Notes under the pieces: model-generated
What the model was told of the DNA's origin: nothing
Seen by the model: the letters and a program-made list of their open reading frames with translations, nothing else
The model's database searches: none
Origin: Nitrospinaceae bacterium
GTDB taxonomy: Bacteria; Nitrospinota; Nitrospinia; Nitrospinales; VA-1
Direction: 5' to 3'
Length of the DNA: 28,462 nucleotides
NCBI GenBank assembly: GCA_029261435.1
Contig: JAJDBI010000283.1
Span: 1 to 28,462 of the forward strand
Shown: positions 9,373 to 17,656 of the stretch, in pieces
How the letters are laid out: each line of letters begins with the position of its first letter
Numbering within the stretch: position 1 is the stretch's first letter
Position numbers and translations under genes: made by a program

Positions 9373-9739
9373 AAGGTTTCTCAAGCAAATAATTTAGTGA
9401 TATTTGGTTATGCGAAATATTAGTTTGGTTTTCCAATTTTATCAAGCATAAATAATGATTTTTCAGCACTTTTAGAAAGAAAATTGCGTAAGTAATTTAT
9501 TATCAAAAGGATAATAATAAAAAAATATTTATATTTTTGTAGAGATTCAATACACCTCTTTATCCATACGTGCATGAAATTTATGGGAGATGATATAACT
9601 CAGGCTCGTAATAAATAAGCTTCTTCCTATCTTGGCGTGCTGTTTATGGATTTGGCGTTGAGTTATTATAGCTTGATGTTAATGTTGGGAGCCGTTCCTT
9701 TGAACGCTCGAGATTATTAATGCTTATTAAATATTAGCT
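9373..9739. other. AT-rich intergenic region with a permease gene remnant
   Basis: This stretch separates the minus-strand lipoprotein block from rarA. The first 240 bases are very AT-rich and show no coding frame, RNA gene or clear terminator; they probably hold the leftward promoter of the lipoprotein pair. The last 100 bases carry the decayed 3' end of the permease gene described separately. Confidence 0.6.
9617..9720 (+). pseudogene. Decayed, internally deleted copy of the permease 3' end
   Basis: From 9637 the frame reads VLFMDLALSYYSLMLMLGA then VPLNARDY and a TAA stop at 9718-9720. The intact permease has VLFMILALSYIGLMLMLGA (DNA about 6160-6215) and ends SLNARDF. The remnant therefore matches two separate parts of the permease C-terminus, with about 55 codons missing between them. 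A weaker match (SS..G) extends left to about 9620, where an in-frame TAA breaks it. DNA identity in the core is high (TTGATGTTAATGTTGGGAGC is shared exactly). It lies immediately upstream of rarA in the permease orientation. Confidence 0.8.
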
Positions 9740-11002
9740 ATGGACTTGTTCCCCGAATATGAAAACCCGGTTGCGCCTTTGGCTGACCGCTTACGCCCTG
9801 ATAGCTGGGAAGGGTTTGCCGGGCAGGAGCATTTGATTGGTGAGGGTCTGCCACTGCGAGATTTGGTAGAATCTGGCTCAAAGTTGTCCTTCATTTTATG
9901 GGGGCCGCCGGGGACAGGTAAAACCACTCTGGCGCGGATTGCGGCACAACTGACTGAAAGCGAGTTTCATGAGATCAGTGCGGTGAGTGCCGGAGTCGCC
10001 GATATTCGCAAGGTCATTGAGGGGGCTCGTCAAACCTGGAAGTCTAAGCAAAAAGGCACGGTCTTGTTCATCGATGAAATTCATCGGTTCAACAAGGCTC
10101 AGCAGGATGCTGTTCTGCCTCACATAGAGAATGGAACGGTTCGCCTGATTGGTAGCACCACGGAGAATCCCTCTTTTGAAGTGATCCCCGCGCTTCGTTC
10201 TCGCTGTCAGACTTTTCGACTGAAATCTTTAGAGCGTGAACAAGTCAGAGATATCCTGAACCGGGCTTTGGCGGATAAAGAAAAAGGGTTGGGAGGATCT
10301 GGACTTGAAGTTTCTCCAGAGGCGATGGATATGGTGGTCAGTCACGCCAATGGGGATGCCCGTCGTGCTCTCAATGTGCTGGAAGCCGTGCATGATGTGG
10401 CGCGAGACTCAAAGCTGGTCGATTTGAAAATTGTCGAAGGGATTATTCAGCATGCGGCCACACTATATGATAAAAAAGGGTCCGAACATTATGACCATGC
10501 CTCAGCTTTTCAAAAAAGTCTGCGTGGTTCAGATGCCGATGCGGCGATATACTGGCTGGCAAAACTGATTGCCGGTGGGGAAGACCCTAAATTTATTGTC
10601 CGACGACTGCTGGTCACGGCGGCTGAAGATGTCGGCAATGCAGACCCGCAAGCTTTTATATTGGTGCAGGCGGTAGCGAATGCGGTGGAAAAGCTGGGGT
10701 TTCCCGAAGCCCGCATTCCACTTGCTCAGGCGGTGATTTATGTTGCTCAGGCACCCAAAGATAACTCGGCGATTGTAGCCATTGACCAGGCGTTGGACGA
10801 TATCCAGAACAAGGGATTATCTTATCCCGTTCCGGATCATTTGAAGGATACTCATTATATGGATGCCAAGTCCAAATATGGGTTTGGCGTGGACTACAAA
10901 TATCCGCATAATTTCCCAGACTCTATTGTGGAACAGGAGTATCTGCCGAAACCTTTGAAGGATAGAAAATATGTGCCTACTAGGCGTAGGGCCGGTGAGT
11001 AA
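9740..11002 (+). CDS. rarA: Replication-associated recombination protein A (AAA+ ATPase)
   Basis: A 420-residue AAA+ ATPase of the RarA/MgsA (Mgs1/WRNIP1) family, close to usual family length. It acts at stalled replication forks in the cytoplasm together with single-strand-binding protein. Visible motifs are the N-terminal PLADRLRP and GQEHL box, Walker A GPPGTGKTT (residues 55-63), Walker B IDEIHRF (111-117), sensor 1 GSTTENPSF, and a sensor 2 region with GDARRALNVLE. The C-terminal tetramerisation part shows YDKKGSEHYD and SAFQKSLRGSDADAA, typical of the family. ATG at 9740 is the natural start. It lies directly after the permease remnant. Confidence 0.96.
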   Translation: MDLFPEYENPVAPLADRLRPDSWEGFAGQEHLIGEGLPLRDLVESGSKLSFILWGPPGTGKTTLARIAAQLTESEFHEISAVSAGVADIRKVIEGARQTWKSKQKGTVLFIDEIHRFNKAQQDAVLPHIENGTVRLIGSTTENPSFEVIPALRSRCQTFRLKSLEREQVRDILNRALADKEKGLGGSGLEVSPEAMDMVVSHANGDARRALNVLEAVHDVARDSKLVDLKIVEGIIQHAATLYDKKGSEHYDHASAFQKSLRGSDADAAIYWLAKLIAGGEDPKFIVRRLLVTAAEDVGNADPQAFILVQAVANAVEKLGFPEARIPLAQAVIYVAQAPKDNSAIVAIDQALDDIQNKGLSYPVPDHLKDTHYMDAKSKYGFGVDYKYPHNFPDSIVEQEYLPKPLKDRKYVPTRRRAGE

Positions 11003-11059
11003 TAGTTCTTTGAGCTAAAGGGAAACTTGTCGGCAAAATGAAGACATTGCAATTTGCAG

Positions 11060-11074
11060 GCGGAGGCACTCCGC
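11060..11074. other. Small perfect hairpin after rarA
   Basis: GCGGAG-GCA-CTCCGC gives a 6-bp stem with a 3-base loop in the gap between rarA and the next gene. It is followed by A rather than T residues on the plus strand, so it is not a standard terminator for rarA; it could be an attenuating or RNA-stabilising structure. Confidence 0.35.
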
Positions 11075-11144
11075 AAAAAATGAATTGTTGGTCGGCATCC
11101 TTCGTGATATAGAAAACAGCCCGAGAATGTAATAAGGAAGAGTG

Positions 11145-11600
11145 ATGAGTAAGAATTGCAGGTTTGAAAATGTTGAAGAGATTTTTGAAGGTCGCTTGCG
11201 CGGCAATCAACTGATGCTCAGTGGTAAGGGACTTAATGTAGAAGAAGCACGTTTATTATGGCAGTCGCCCAGAATGCAGGAAATCAGTTGGCTGGATCTG
11301 GATGATAACAATCTGGGGGACCAGGGGGTCCAGGATATGGTCGAATGTGCATTTTTGGAAAATGTCCAGTATTTGAACCTCAATCAGAACGGCATTAGCG
11401 ATGAAGGTTTGAAATATCTAGGCATTGCCAAACACTTGGGCAAACTCAAGCGTTTACACCTGAAAGAAAACACGATCAACGGAGAAGGCATCATCTCTTT
11501 ATTTAATTCTGAAACGTTGTTGAATCTGGCTACCTTCCAAATTGATGAAGGCTGGACCTGCAAAAAAAGGGAAGGGTGGCGTTACAAGCCGCAGACCTGA
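11145..11600 (+). CDS. Small leucine-rich-repeat protein
   Basis: A 151-residue protein with about three to four leucine-rich repeats of the ribonuclease-inhibitor-like type. Examples are WLDLDDNNLGDQGVQDM, YLNLNQNGISDEGLKYL and RLHLKENTINGEGIISL, each with the LxLxxNxI/L core followed by a G-x-x-x-L helix. No signal peptide is seen, so it is probably a cytoplasmic protein-binding module. I chose ATG at 11145 over the adjacent GTG at 11142 because AAGGAAG (11134-11140) is better spaced to it. The gene ends 3 bp before serB, so the two are very likely co-transcribed. Its partner is unknown. Confidence 0.8.
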   Translation: MSKNCRFENVEEIFEGRLRGNQLMLSGKGLNVEEARLLWQSPRMQEISWLDLDDNNLGDQGVQDMVECAFLENVQYLNLNQNGISDEGLKYLGIAKHLGKLKRLHLKENTINGEGIISLFNSETLLNLATFQIDEGWTCKKREGWRYKPQT

Positions 11601-11603
11601 GTT

Positions 11604-12842
11604 ATGTCTCTTTCTTCCAGCCAACTACACATTCATATTTCTGCACAGGATCGGCCCGGAATTCTGGCTGAATCTCTGTCATTCATCGTCGAAACTGGTT
11701 GGAATGTGGTCGATATCAAGCAATTCGTTTTCAATGGACTGCTCAATCTTTCGATTCTTCTTGATGGTTGCGATGAAAGCCACATTCTGCCACTTCGCGA
11801 GGCGCTATCTGCTTATGCCGAGAAAAAGAATTTCAAGGCCACCGTCTATCCCTGGGAAACGGCTACCCGACCAGATGCGCCTTATGTTCATCGTTCGGTA
11901 GTGACACTACTTTGCGATTCCATGCCATCAGCCGGATTCCTGGAAATCACCCAGATTTTCGCTGAACTTGATATCAATATTTTGCGAATTGAACAATTAG
12001 ATTCGGGGGATGTTCATGCGCTGGAGTTTATTATCGGAACCCGCGAGGCGCACTCATCGGAGGAAGTTTTGAATGCTCTGGTGAAATTCAAGGAAAATTT
12101 TGGCGTCGACATCGCTGTGCAGGAGGAAACTTATTTCAGGCGTAACAAAAGATTGATTGTGTTGGATGCCGATATGACCTTCCTGCAATGTGAGGTTATT
12201 GATGAGCTTGGGAAACTGGCAGGGGTGGGGCAGGAAATGGCGGCAATCACCCATCAGGCTATGAGTGGCGAGATTGATTTCAAGTCAGCCTTGCAAAAGA
12301 GGGTGAGACTGCTAAAAGGTTTGCCTGTGGAAAGTCTGCATCAGTTATCCAGATCATTGCCACTGACTCCGGGGGCGGAGTCTCTGGTTAATATATTGAG
12401 GCATCTTGGATATAAAATTGCCTTGGTCAGTGGGGGGTTTCAGTTTTTTATCGACAAGATTCGCGATAGTTATGGGTTGGATTATGGCATTGCCAATCAG
12501 TTAAAAATAGAAGATGGCAAAGTTTCAGGGGAACTTGAAGGCGAGATCATTGATGCTGAAGCGAAGGAAAGAACCCTGGTTTCTCTGGCAGAAAAGGAAG
12601 GGTTCTCACTACGCCAGGTGGTGGCAGTTGGGGATGGGGCGAATGATATTAAAATGCTGGCGCGGGCTGGATTGGGAATTGCGTTCAATGCAAAACCCAT
12701 TGTGCAGCGTCAGGCACAGGCCAGCATCAATCAATCTGACTTGAGATTAATTCTTTACTTTTTGGGTATTAACGGTAAAGATCTTCAGGAATTAGATGAG
12801 CTCTCGGGGCGAGGGCGAATGCAATCCTGGCCTTCAGATTGA
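11604..12842 (+). CDS. serB: Phosphoserine phosphatase with two ACT domains
   Basis: This enzyme removes phosphate from phosphoserine in the last step of serine synthesis. The 412 residues hold two ACT-type regulatory domains (about 8-85 and 97-172; SAQDRPGILAES and a second ISQIFAELDINILRIE-like unit). A HAD phosphatase domain follows: motif I DADMT at 188-192 (family usual DxDST), motif II VSGG at 275-278, a conserved Lys before AKERTL, and motif IV GDGANDIKML at 343-352. The ACT pair suggests serine feedback. It follows the LRR gene by 3 bp. Serine made here could feed CysE further right, a pathway-level link only. Confidence 0.93.
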   Translation: MSLSSSQLHIHISAQDRPGILAESLSFIVETGWNVVDIKQFVFNGLLNLSILLDGCDESHILPLREALSAYAEKKNFKATVYPWETATRPDAPYVHRSVVTLLCDSMPSAGFLEITQIFAELDINILRIEQLDSGDVHALEFIIGTREAHSSEEVLNALVKFKENFGVDIAVQEETYFRRNKRLIVLDADMTFLQCEVIDELGKLAGVGQEMAAITHQAMSGEIDFKSALQKRVRLLKGLPVESLHQLSRSLPLTPGAESLVNILRHLGYKIALVSGGFQFFIDKIRDSYGLDYGIANQLKIEDGKVSGELEGEIIDAEAKERTLVSLAEKEGFSLRQVVAVGDGANDIKMLARAGLGIAFNAKPIVQRQAQASINQSDLRLILYFLGINGKDLQELDELSGRGRMQSWPSD

Positions 12843-12861
12843 TGGGAAATGGTTAAGTGTA

Positions 12862-13242
12862 TTATGCCGAGACTGGGTTTCTATAAGCCAGATCTTTAAC
12901 AGAGAGAATGCCTGCTATCTCATCATTTTCTGTCACAGCCAGATGGCTGATTTTGTACTCTTGCATCAGAACAACTGCCTCGGAAGTTGATGACTCCTGA
13001 TCAATGGATAGAATGGACTCTTCCATTATTGCAGAAAGAGGGGTGGTCTTTGGGTCCAAACCTTCGCTGACCAGTTTATGTACCAGGTCCCTTTCTGCCA
13101 GAATGCCGACATACCCCTGGCAACCCTTCACCAGCAGAGATCCGATTTCTTTTTCCTTCATTAATTGGGCTGCATCTTGAGCGGTAGCTTCAGAATAGAT
13201 ACTGATTACGGGTGTGGTCATTTGAGAACGAATGGTATCCAT
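12862..13242 (-). CDS. CBS-domain pair protein
   Basis: A 126-residue stand-alone Bateman module with two CBS domains (about 5-58 and 69-122). Each shows the typical layout: MTTPVISIYSEATAQDAAQLM then GSLLV and GILAERDLV, and repeated in the second half as MEESILSI then HLAVTENDEIAGILSVKDL. Such proteins usually bind adenine nucleotides and regulate partner proteins, but the ligand here cannot be read from sequence. A GGAGAG site precedes ATG at 13242 and a candidate promoter lies upstream. It converges with serB (19 bp between stops). Confidence 0.9.
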   Translation of the reverse strand: MDTIRSQMTTPVISIYSEATAQDAAQLMKEKEIGSLLVKGCQGYVGILAERDLVHKLVSEGLDPKTTPLSAIMEESILSIDQESSTSEAVVLMQEYKISHLAVTENDEIAGILSVKDLAYRNPVSA

Positions 13243-13279
13243 AAAATTCTCTCCAGGTTTCTAGGGGATAATGCCTGTT

Positions 13280-13307
13280 ATCATATTCTAATTGTCATTG
13301 CTTGTAA
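13280..13307 (-). promoter_or_regulatory. Candidate sigma-70 promoter for the CBS gene
   Basis: On the minus strand TTACAA (13307-13302) and TATGAT (13285-13280) are separated by 16 bases, about 40 bases upstream of the CBS-protein ATG. Near-consensus and well placed, but AT-rich background makes chance matches possible. Confidence 0.35.
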
Positions 13308-13360
13308 ATTAATTAAGACGCCTTGACAAGATTTTTTGTCAAAGAATCATTGGTGCTTGG

Positions 13361-14518
13361 TTATAAAGTATTGTTTCTTATATTCCAGTCTCTTTTCTTT
13401 GCCTCTCCCATTAATAGTTGTCCTGTTAAGGCTATCTCGATTGGAATTGCCCCTTCGGGCAGTTTTTTTTGTGCGGAAAGGATAGCCACCATGCTGGCGT
13501 GCCAGCCTGTGAACTTTTCCATGGCGGTGAACTCGGCATCATAGGTTTCGCTAAGGTCCAGAGTGCAGACCGTTTTATTTCCATCGGTTTCTCCTTCGCA
13601 TCGCGCTCGAATGATGCAGATATCTCGGACTTGATTGCTTGAAATTTCAGGTTGAAGCAGAGCGTGAAAAATTTCTCTGGGGATAAAACTCTTCTCGTTG
13701 ATAGTGGCAGGGGTCTGATCGAATAAACCCAGTTGCTGGAAGGCTTGAAAGGTTTGCCAATGACCAGGGTAGCGGAGGGTTTTGTTTTCCAGACGCTGAA
13801 GTTTGCCTGCAAAAGACCATGGGGCGGTGGATAGCCCACCGGCAGTGACTGCCGCTTCCAAACGCCCCAGGGGAGCGGGAAAATCCAGCTCTTCCACTTC
13901 GCCCAGGCAAGGCACTAGCGTGGGTTTCCCATCGCGGATGAACCATGCTGGGCCCTCGTACTCGTTGGTCAAACCGTTAATATTGAATGTGGAGATGTAG
14001 TTCCAAGGGGGAACTGGATTCAGAGGCAATCCACCATCCCATATAAACAGGTTGATGGGGTTTTTTATGAAGCTCATGGCCAGAACTCCGAGGGAGATGT
14101 TAAGTCCCGGTCCCATGCCACAGTCTGGAACGATAGTAATGCCGGAAGATTTTGCAGACTTATCAAGGGCCAACTGTTTGCGGACAGTATCTGTGTGTCC
14201 ACCGAGATCGCATAGGTTGGTCTTACTATCGATTGCCGTCTGGGTTATGCCTAAGTTGAGTGTGAAGGGAACTGCGCTGATGGATGAGTCGACACCCTTT
14301 AACGTTTCGTGGAGTTGATGCCTGTTTTCTGCATCCAGGCTGACGGGCTTGAATATTTCTTGTGAAAGCAGTGTGCGTAGTTTCTCTGCTCCTTTTTGAG
14401 CCGTCTCCAGATTAATGTCGCAGAGAAGTATTTGTTCGGCAGACCCAAACCGGGCTAGATCATAGGCGGCAGAGAGTCCCTGTCGGCCTGTTCCAATGAC
14501 TGCGTAACGATAACCCAC
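13361..14518 (-). CDS. Saccharopine/lysine dehydrogenase-like NAD(P)-dependent enzyme
   Basis: A 385-residue protein with an N-terminal Rossmann fold (VIGTGRQG, GxGxxG at residues 9-14) and a saccharopine-dehydrogenase-like layout. SISAVPFTLN, CDLGGHTD and the substrate-domain entry VPDCGMGPGLN are typical of the L-lysine 6-dehydrogenase/saccharopine dehydrogenase group. It probably oxidises or reduces an amino-acid derivative in the cytoplasm; I cannot tell which substrate. The start is GTG at 14518 with no obvious ribosome binding site. The DUF2284-like gene lies 38 bp upstream on the same strand, so they may form an operon, though no functional link is evident. Confidence 0.82.
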   Translation of the reverse strand: MGYRYAVIGTGRQGLSAAYDLARFGSAEQILLCDINLETAQKGAEKLRTLLSQEIFKPVSLDAENRHQLHETLKGVDSSISAVPFTLNLGITQTAIDSKTNLCDLGGHTDTVRKQLALDKSAKSSGITIVPDCGMGPGLNISLGVLAMSFIKNPINLFIWDGGLPLNPVPPWNYISTFNINGLTNEYEGPAWFIRDGKPTLVPCLGEVEELDFPAPLGRLEAAVTAGGLSTAPWSFAGKLQRLENKTLRYPGHWQTFQAFQQLGLFDQTPATINEKSFIPREIFHALLQPEISSNQVRDICIIRARCEGETDGNKTVCTLDLSETYDAEFTAMEKFTGWHASMVAILSAQKKLPEGAIPIEIALTGQLLMGEAKKRDWNIRNNTL

Positions 14519-14556
14519 AGTATTAAATTAGGGGATGAGGCAATTATAGACGGTTC

Positions 14557-15096
14557 TTAATCCATCAACACCATGCCAATGGCATGGGTTGGAGTGCAAG
14601 GGCTTTGTTTGCCAAGGTCATCCCATCCGTTATTGTTGATGGTTTCATTCACATCTATGCCACAAGCTTGAAGAGTGGGCCGGGCTTTTTCAGGGAATTG
14701 GCAATTTGTTGCAATCGTGCAGGGGTCGCAAAGGTCACAAGGTTTAGCGGATAAAGCGAAAGCTTTGTTAAATCCTTTTTCCTTTAAACGATCTTCCAAC
14801 TGGACAACTATTTCCCGTACATTTGTCTCCGGGCTGGCATTGATGAGCAACGCCTTATCGTATTCTATAAGGACTTCCGACATTTCTTCAGCATCTGGAG
14901 TGTATGGAGGGCAGGTGAGGAGTGATCCATAATGAGAACAACCATATTGGCATTGTAACTTCATCCAGTTAGCCATGGATATGGTTTTTGTCAAGATCAC
15001 TTTTGCTTTGGTACAGCCTAAGCGAATAGCCTCCTGAATCAATTCTTGATTCGATCGAATATTTTCAGGCAGAGCTTTTATATTTTCCGGTGGCAT
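14557..15096 (-). CDS. DUF2284-like predicted metal-binding protein
   Basis: A 179-residue protein rich in conserved Cys: CQYGCSHYGSLLTCPPYTP (about residues 49-67), then CDLCDPC followed by a spaced NC (about 119-132), and AC plus PC near the C-terminus. This pattern, including the CPPYTP segment, matches the DUF2284 predicted metal-binding family, in which the Cys probably hold an iron-sulfur cluster or other metal. No signal peptide is seen. It is the first gene of a possible two-gene transcript with the dehydrogenase-like gene. The biochemical role of the family is not known to me. Confidence 0.82.
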   Translation of the reverse strand: MPPENIKALPENIRSNQELIQEAIRLGCTKAKVILTKTISMANWMKLQCQYGCSHYGSLLTCPPYTPDAEEMSEVLIEYDKALLINASPETNVREIVVQLEDRLKEKGFNKAFALSAKPCDLCDPCTIATNCQFPEKARPTLQACGIDVNETINNNGWDDLGKQSPCTPTHAIGMVLMD

Positions 15097-15237
15097 GGGC
15101 TTTTACGTATCCGCAGTTTCTTTATTTCTTTTGTACTGCTATTATTTAGTGGATACGGCTTAGGGTCAAGAACATACTTTGTGGAGTTGACACAGCAAGC
15201 TCTCAAAAACTAACCTGCTCAGAATCAAACATTTTAA

Positions 15238-15256
15238 TCATTGATTATTAAGGGGT
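15238..15256 (+). repeat. 19-bp element, copy 1
   Basis: TCATTGATTATTAAGGGGT occurs here and again exactly at 27578-27596. Both copies lie in the leader of a plus-strand gene (here about 70 bases before the HAD gene). At the second copy it begins directly after a consensus -10 box. It may be an initial-transcribed-region or operator element. Confidence 0.5.
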
Positions 15257-15327
15257 TATCGTTTTTAATAGGTTCAAGTTAAGCTCTCAAATCTTACGGA
15301 CTGGAATACAGCAACAACGGGTGATAA

Positions 15328-16050
15328 ATGGAATTTCCTTTTAGAGCGATTGGTTTTGATTGGGCACACACTCTGGTAGATTTAGGAGAAGAGGGCGACC
15401 GACTTCCCTTGCAAAAAGTTTTTGCCTACCTCAAGCAAAAGCAAATTGCATTGCCTGACTTTGAGGTGTGCCTGAAAAAATCACGGGAATTGTTCAGGTC
15501 GATGATTACGCTATCCCGAACAACTCATATGGAAGCCCGATACGAGGAAGTTTTACAGTACCTGCTTTTTTATTTTAAAATTCCCTGGAAAGGAAAGGTC
15601 TCGCTTGATGAGCTTTTGCAGGTTTACTACCGAGAAGTTTATCAGGAGAGGGAGGTCTTCCCTGAGGTAAATAATGTTCTTCAGCAGTTGAGTCAGTGGG
15701 ATACTCGCATGGGAATTATTTCCAACACCACCAATCCGGTTTTTATGAAGGAGTTGGAACTTGAGGACTCTGGCTTGAAAAAGTATTTTGATTTCACTAT
15801 TTATTCCTCAGGCGTTCCCTTTCGCAAGCCGCACCCTTCGATCTTTCAGCTTGCGATCAGCCATTTCCAGTTAGAACCCTGCGAAATTCTTTTTGTTGGA
15901 GATAGTCTTTCGGCAGATATCAAGGGGGCTCAAGAAGTGGGGATGAAGACAGCATGGATAAACCGTAAGAATGAGCAGGCTGATATTATTCCCGATTATG
16001 AATTAACCTCTCTGGAAGACTTGTTACGGATCCATTGGGTTGAAGCATGA
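15328..16050 (+). CDS. HAD-superfamily hydrolase with altered motif I
   Basis: A 240-residue HAD protein with a helical cap (about residues 22-108). Motif I is DWAHT (D11, A13) where phosphatases have DxDxT; motif II is S132 in ISNTT, motif III K167 in RKPHP, and motif IV GDSLSADIKGA (191-201). The nucleophile Asp is kept but the general acid/base Asp is Ala, as in the DxA(G)T of phosphonoacetaldehyde hydrolase (PhnX). The rest looks more like YjjG/phosphoglycolate-phosphatase-type enzymes, so the activity may differ from plain phosphatase. Its stop overlaps the rsmE start by four bases (ATGA). Confidence 0.85.
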   Translation: MEFPFRAIGFDWAHTLVDLGEEGDRLPLQKVFAYLKQKQIALPDFEVCLKKSRELFRSMITLSRTTHMEARYEEVLQYLLFYFKIPWKGKVSLDELLQVYYREVYQEREVFPEVNNVLQQLSQWDTRMGIISNTTNPVFMKELELEDSGLKKYFDFTIYSSGVPFRKPHPSIFQLAISHFQLEPCEILFVGDSLSADIKGAQEVGMKTAWINRKNEQADIIPDYELTSLEDLLRIHWVEA

Positions 16051-16781
16051 GTCACAAGTTTTTTGTTCCTGCTGAACAGATTGTAGGTAATCGGGTGACG
16101 GTTACCGGTTCAGATGTCTCACATATCAGAACCGTATTAAGATTGAAGGCAGGGGATTCCATTCAGGTCGTCGGCGCTTCGGATAGATTACTCACCGTTC
16201 AATTGGTTGCTGTCAAAGCAAAAGAGATTCAAGGGGAAGTCATTGCATCTGAAAATTTCGATGTAGAATCTCCCTTGTCGGTTCACTTGGGATTGGCATT
16301 GACCAAAGGCAACAAGTTTGATGCCGCTTTAAGAAAGTCTGTAGAATTGGGGGCGTGTTCTATCACTCCTTTGACCACTGAACGATGCGTGGTAAAAACA
16401 CATCAGGTTGGAATAAAAACCGAGCGCTGGAAAAAAATTGCGCTGGAGAGCTCAAAACAATGCGGGCGCATCCAGGTTCCTCTGGTAGCGGAGGGGATTG
16501 AAACTCTGGAAGCATTTTGTCGCGATAGTGATGATCGAGACCTTAAACTGGTCTTTTGGGAAATGGAGGGAGACAATTCCCTTAAAGCTTTAAAGCTGGG
16601 TCGAGCACCCCGTTCTGTAGCAGCCTTAATTGGACCCGAAGGGGGATTTAGTACGGCTGAAATCGAGAAGGCTCGTGAATATGGTTTTCAGACGGTGAGC
16701 CTGGGTCCTCGTATTCTCCGAGCGGAAACAGCACCTGTTGTGGCTTTGGCACTTTTGCAGTCACTTTGGGGAGACCTGTAA
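16047..16781 (+). CDS. rsmE: 16S rRNA m3U1498 methyltransferase
   Basis: This SPOUT-fold enzyme uses S-adenosylmethionine to methylate N3 of U1498 in 16S rRNA. The 244 residues are full family length. An N-terminal PUA-like domain (about 1-68, HIRTVLRLKAGD) is followed by the trefoil-knot domain with ESSKQCGR (134-141), IGPEGGFS (195-202) and LGPRILRAETA (219-229), the classic RsmE signatures. The start overlaps the stop of the HAD gene as ATGA, so the two are translationally coupled. Confidence 0.95.
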   Translation: MSHKFFVPAEQIVGNRVTVTGSDVSHIRTVLRLKAGDSIQVVGASDRLLTVQLVAVKAKEIQGEVIASENFDVESPLSVHLGLALTKGNKFDAALRKSVELGACSITPLTTERCVVKTHQVGIKTERWKKIALESSKQCGRIQVPLVAEGIETLEAFCRDSDDRDLKLVFWEMEGDNSLKALKLGRAPRSVAALIGPEGGFSTAEIEKAREYGFQTVSLGPRILRAETAPVVALALLQSLWGDL

Positions 16782-16863
16782 AAAATTAAGCTCATAATAA
16801 AAACTTGATTATGATTGAGTTGAAATTGAGTCCTTATTGAAACCTTGAATCTATGATCCGACT

Positions 16864-17652
16864 ATGACCTATCAATGTAAGCTTGACATTTTTGAAGGCC
16901 CTTTAGACCTTCTGCTACATCTGATTAAAGAGCAAAAGATGGATATCTACGATATTCCTATTGCTGAAATTACCCGACAATATATGAAGTATCTGGAGAT
17001 GATGCAGGAGTTGAACCTTGAACTGGTCGGAGAGTATCTAGTGATGGCTGCTGAATTGACGCGCATCAAGTCAAAAATTTTACTGCCCGCTCCAGAAATA
17101 GATGACGAGTTCGATGCGGGAAGCGGAGAAGATCCGCGTGCTGAATTGATGCGCAGGCTGAAAGAGTACCAGCGCTATCGGGACGCGGCATTTGAACTGA
17201 GGTTGAAGGAACATGATCGGCAGCAGGTGTTTATTCGCGGTGGACAGATTGAACTTGATGACAGCGCAGAAGAGAAGGAGTTGGTGGATGCATCGGTTTT
17301 CGATTTGCTTAAAGCTTATCAAAAGATTCTGGATACCAAGTCGTTTGAGAAAGATTATGAAATTAAAATCACCGAAATGTCGGTCACAGACCAGGTTCAG
17401 CACATTATGGAAATTCTCAACGCCTCGGAAAGCGTTACGTTTGAATCCTTGTTCACGGTGTTAAATACCAAACAAGAGGTTGTCGTAACATTTCTGGCTA
17501 TTCTGGAATTAATGCGTCTTAAATTATTGCGCGTTCAACAAGCTCGCCACTTTGAAACCATCCGTATTTATAAATCTGCCGATCAGGAAACTCAGGATGC
17601 CATTTTGCAGGAATATCATCGCTCCATGGATTCTGAATCCACCGAACCCTGA
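16864..17652 (+). CDS. scpA: Segregation and condensation protein A
   Basis: ScpA is the kleisin that, with Smc and ScpB, condenses and segregates the chromosome. The 262 residues show the N-terminal kleisin signature CKLDIFEGPLDLLLHLI followed by DIYDIPIAEITRQYM, a central acidic linker, and a C-terminal winged-helix part (about 180-250) with EAVTF-like NASESVTFESLF and FLAILELMRL. Start ATG at 16864. The stop lies 4 bp from the convergent cyclase stop, so no scpB follows here, although the two genes are commonly adjacent; scpB must be elsewhere if present. Confidence 0.94.
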   Translation: MTYQCKLDIFEGPLDLLLHLIKEQKMDIYDIPIAEITRQYMKYLEMMQELNLELVGEYLVMAAELTRIKSKILLPAPEIDDEFDAGSGEDPRAELMRRLKEYQRYRDAAFELRLKEHDRQQVFIRGGQIELDDSAEEKELVDASVFDLLKAYQKILDTKSFEKDYEIKITEMSVTDQVQHIMEILNASESVTFESLFTVLNTKQEVVVTFLAILELMRLKLLRVQQARHFETIRIYKSADQETQDAILQEYHRSMDSESTEP

Positions 17653-17656
17653 GCTG

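Noticed and set aside
9617..9720. Independent small membrane-protein gene before rarA
   Set aside because: Its sequence is explained as an internally deleted copy of the permease C-terminus, with a stop just upstream and no ribosome binding site.
11060..11074. Rho-independent terminator of rarA
   Set aside because: The hairpin is sound but is followed by A residues, not a T run, on the coding strand.
13361..14518. Overlapping frames on both strands within the dehydrogenase-like gene (for example 13432-13839 and 14052-14318)
   Set aside because: They have no family features, while the minus-strand 385-residue frame carries a Rossmann motif and continuous homology-like structure.
16790..16822. 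CATAAT/ATTATG inverted repeat after rsmE as terminator
   Set aside because: The stem is short and AT-only, with no T run after it; could be chance in AT-rich DNA.
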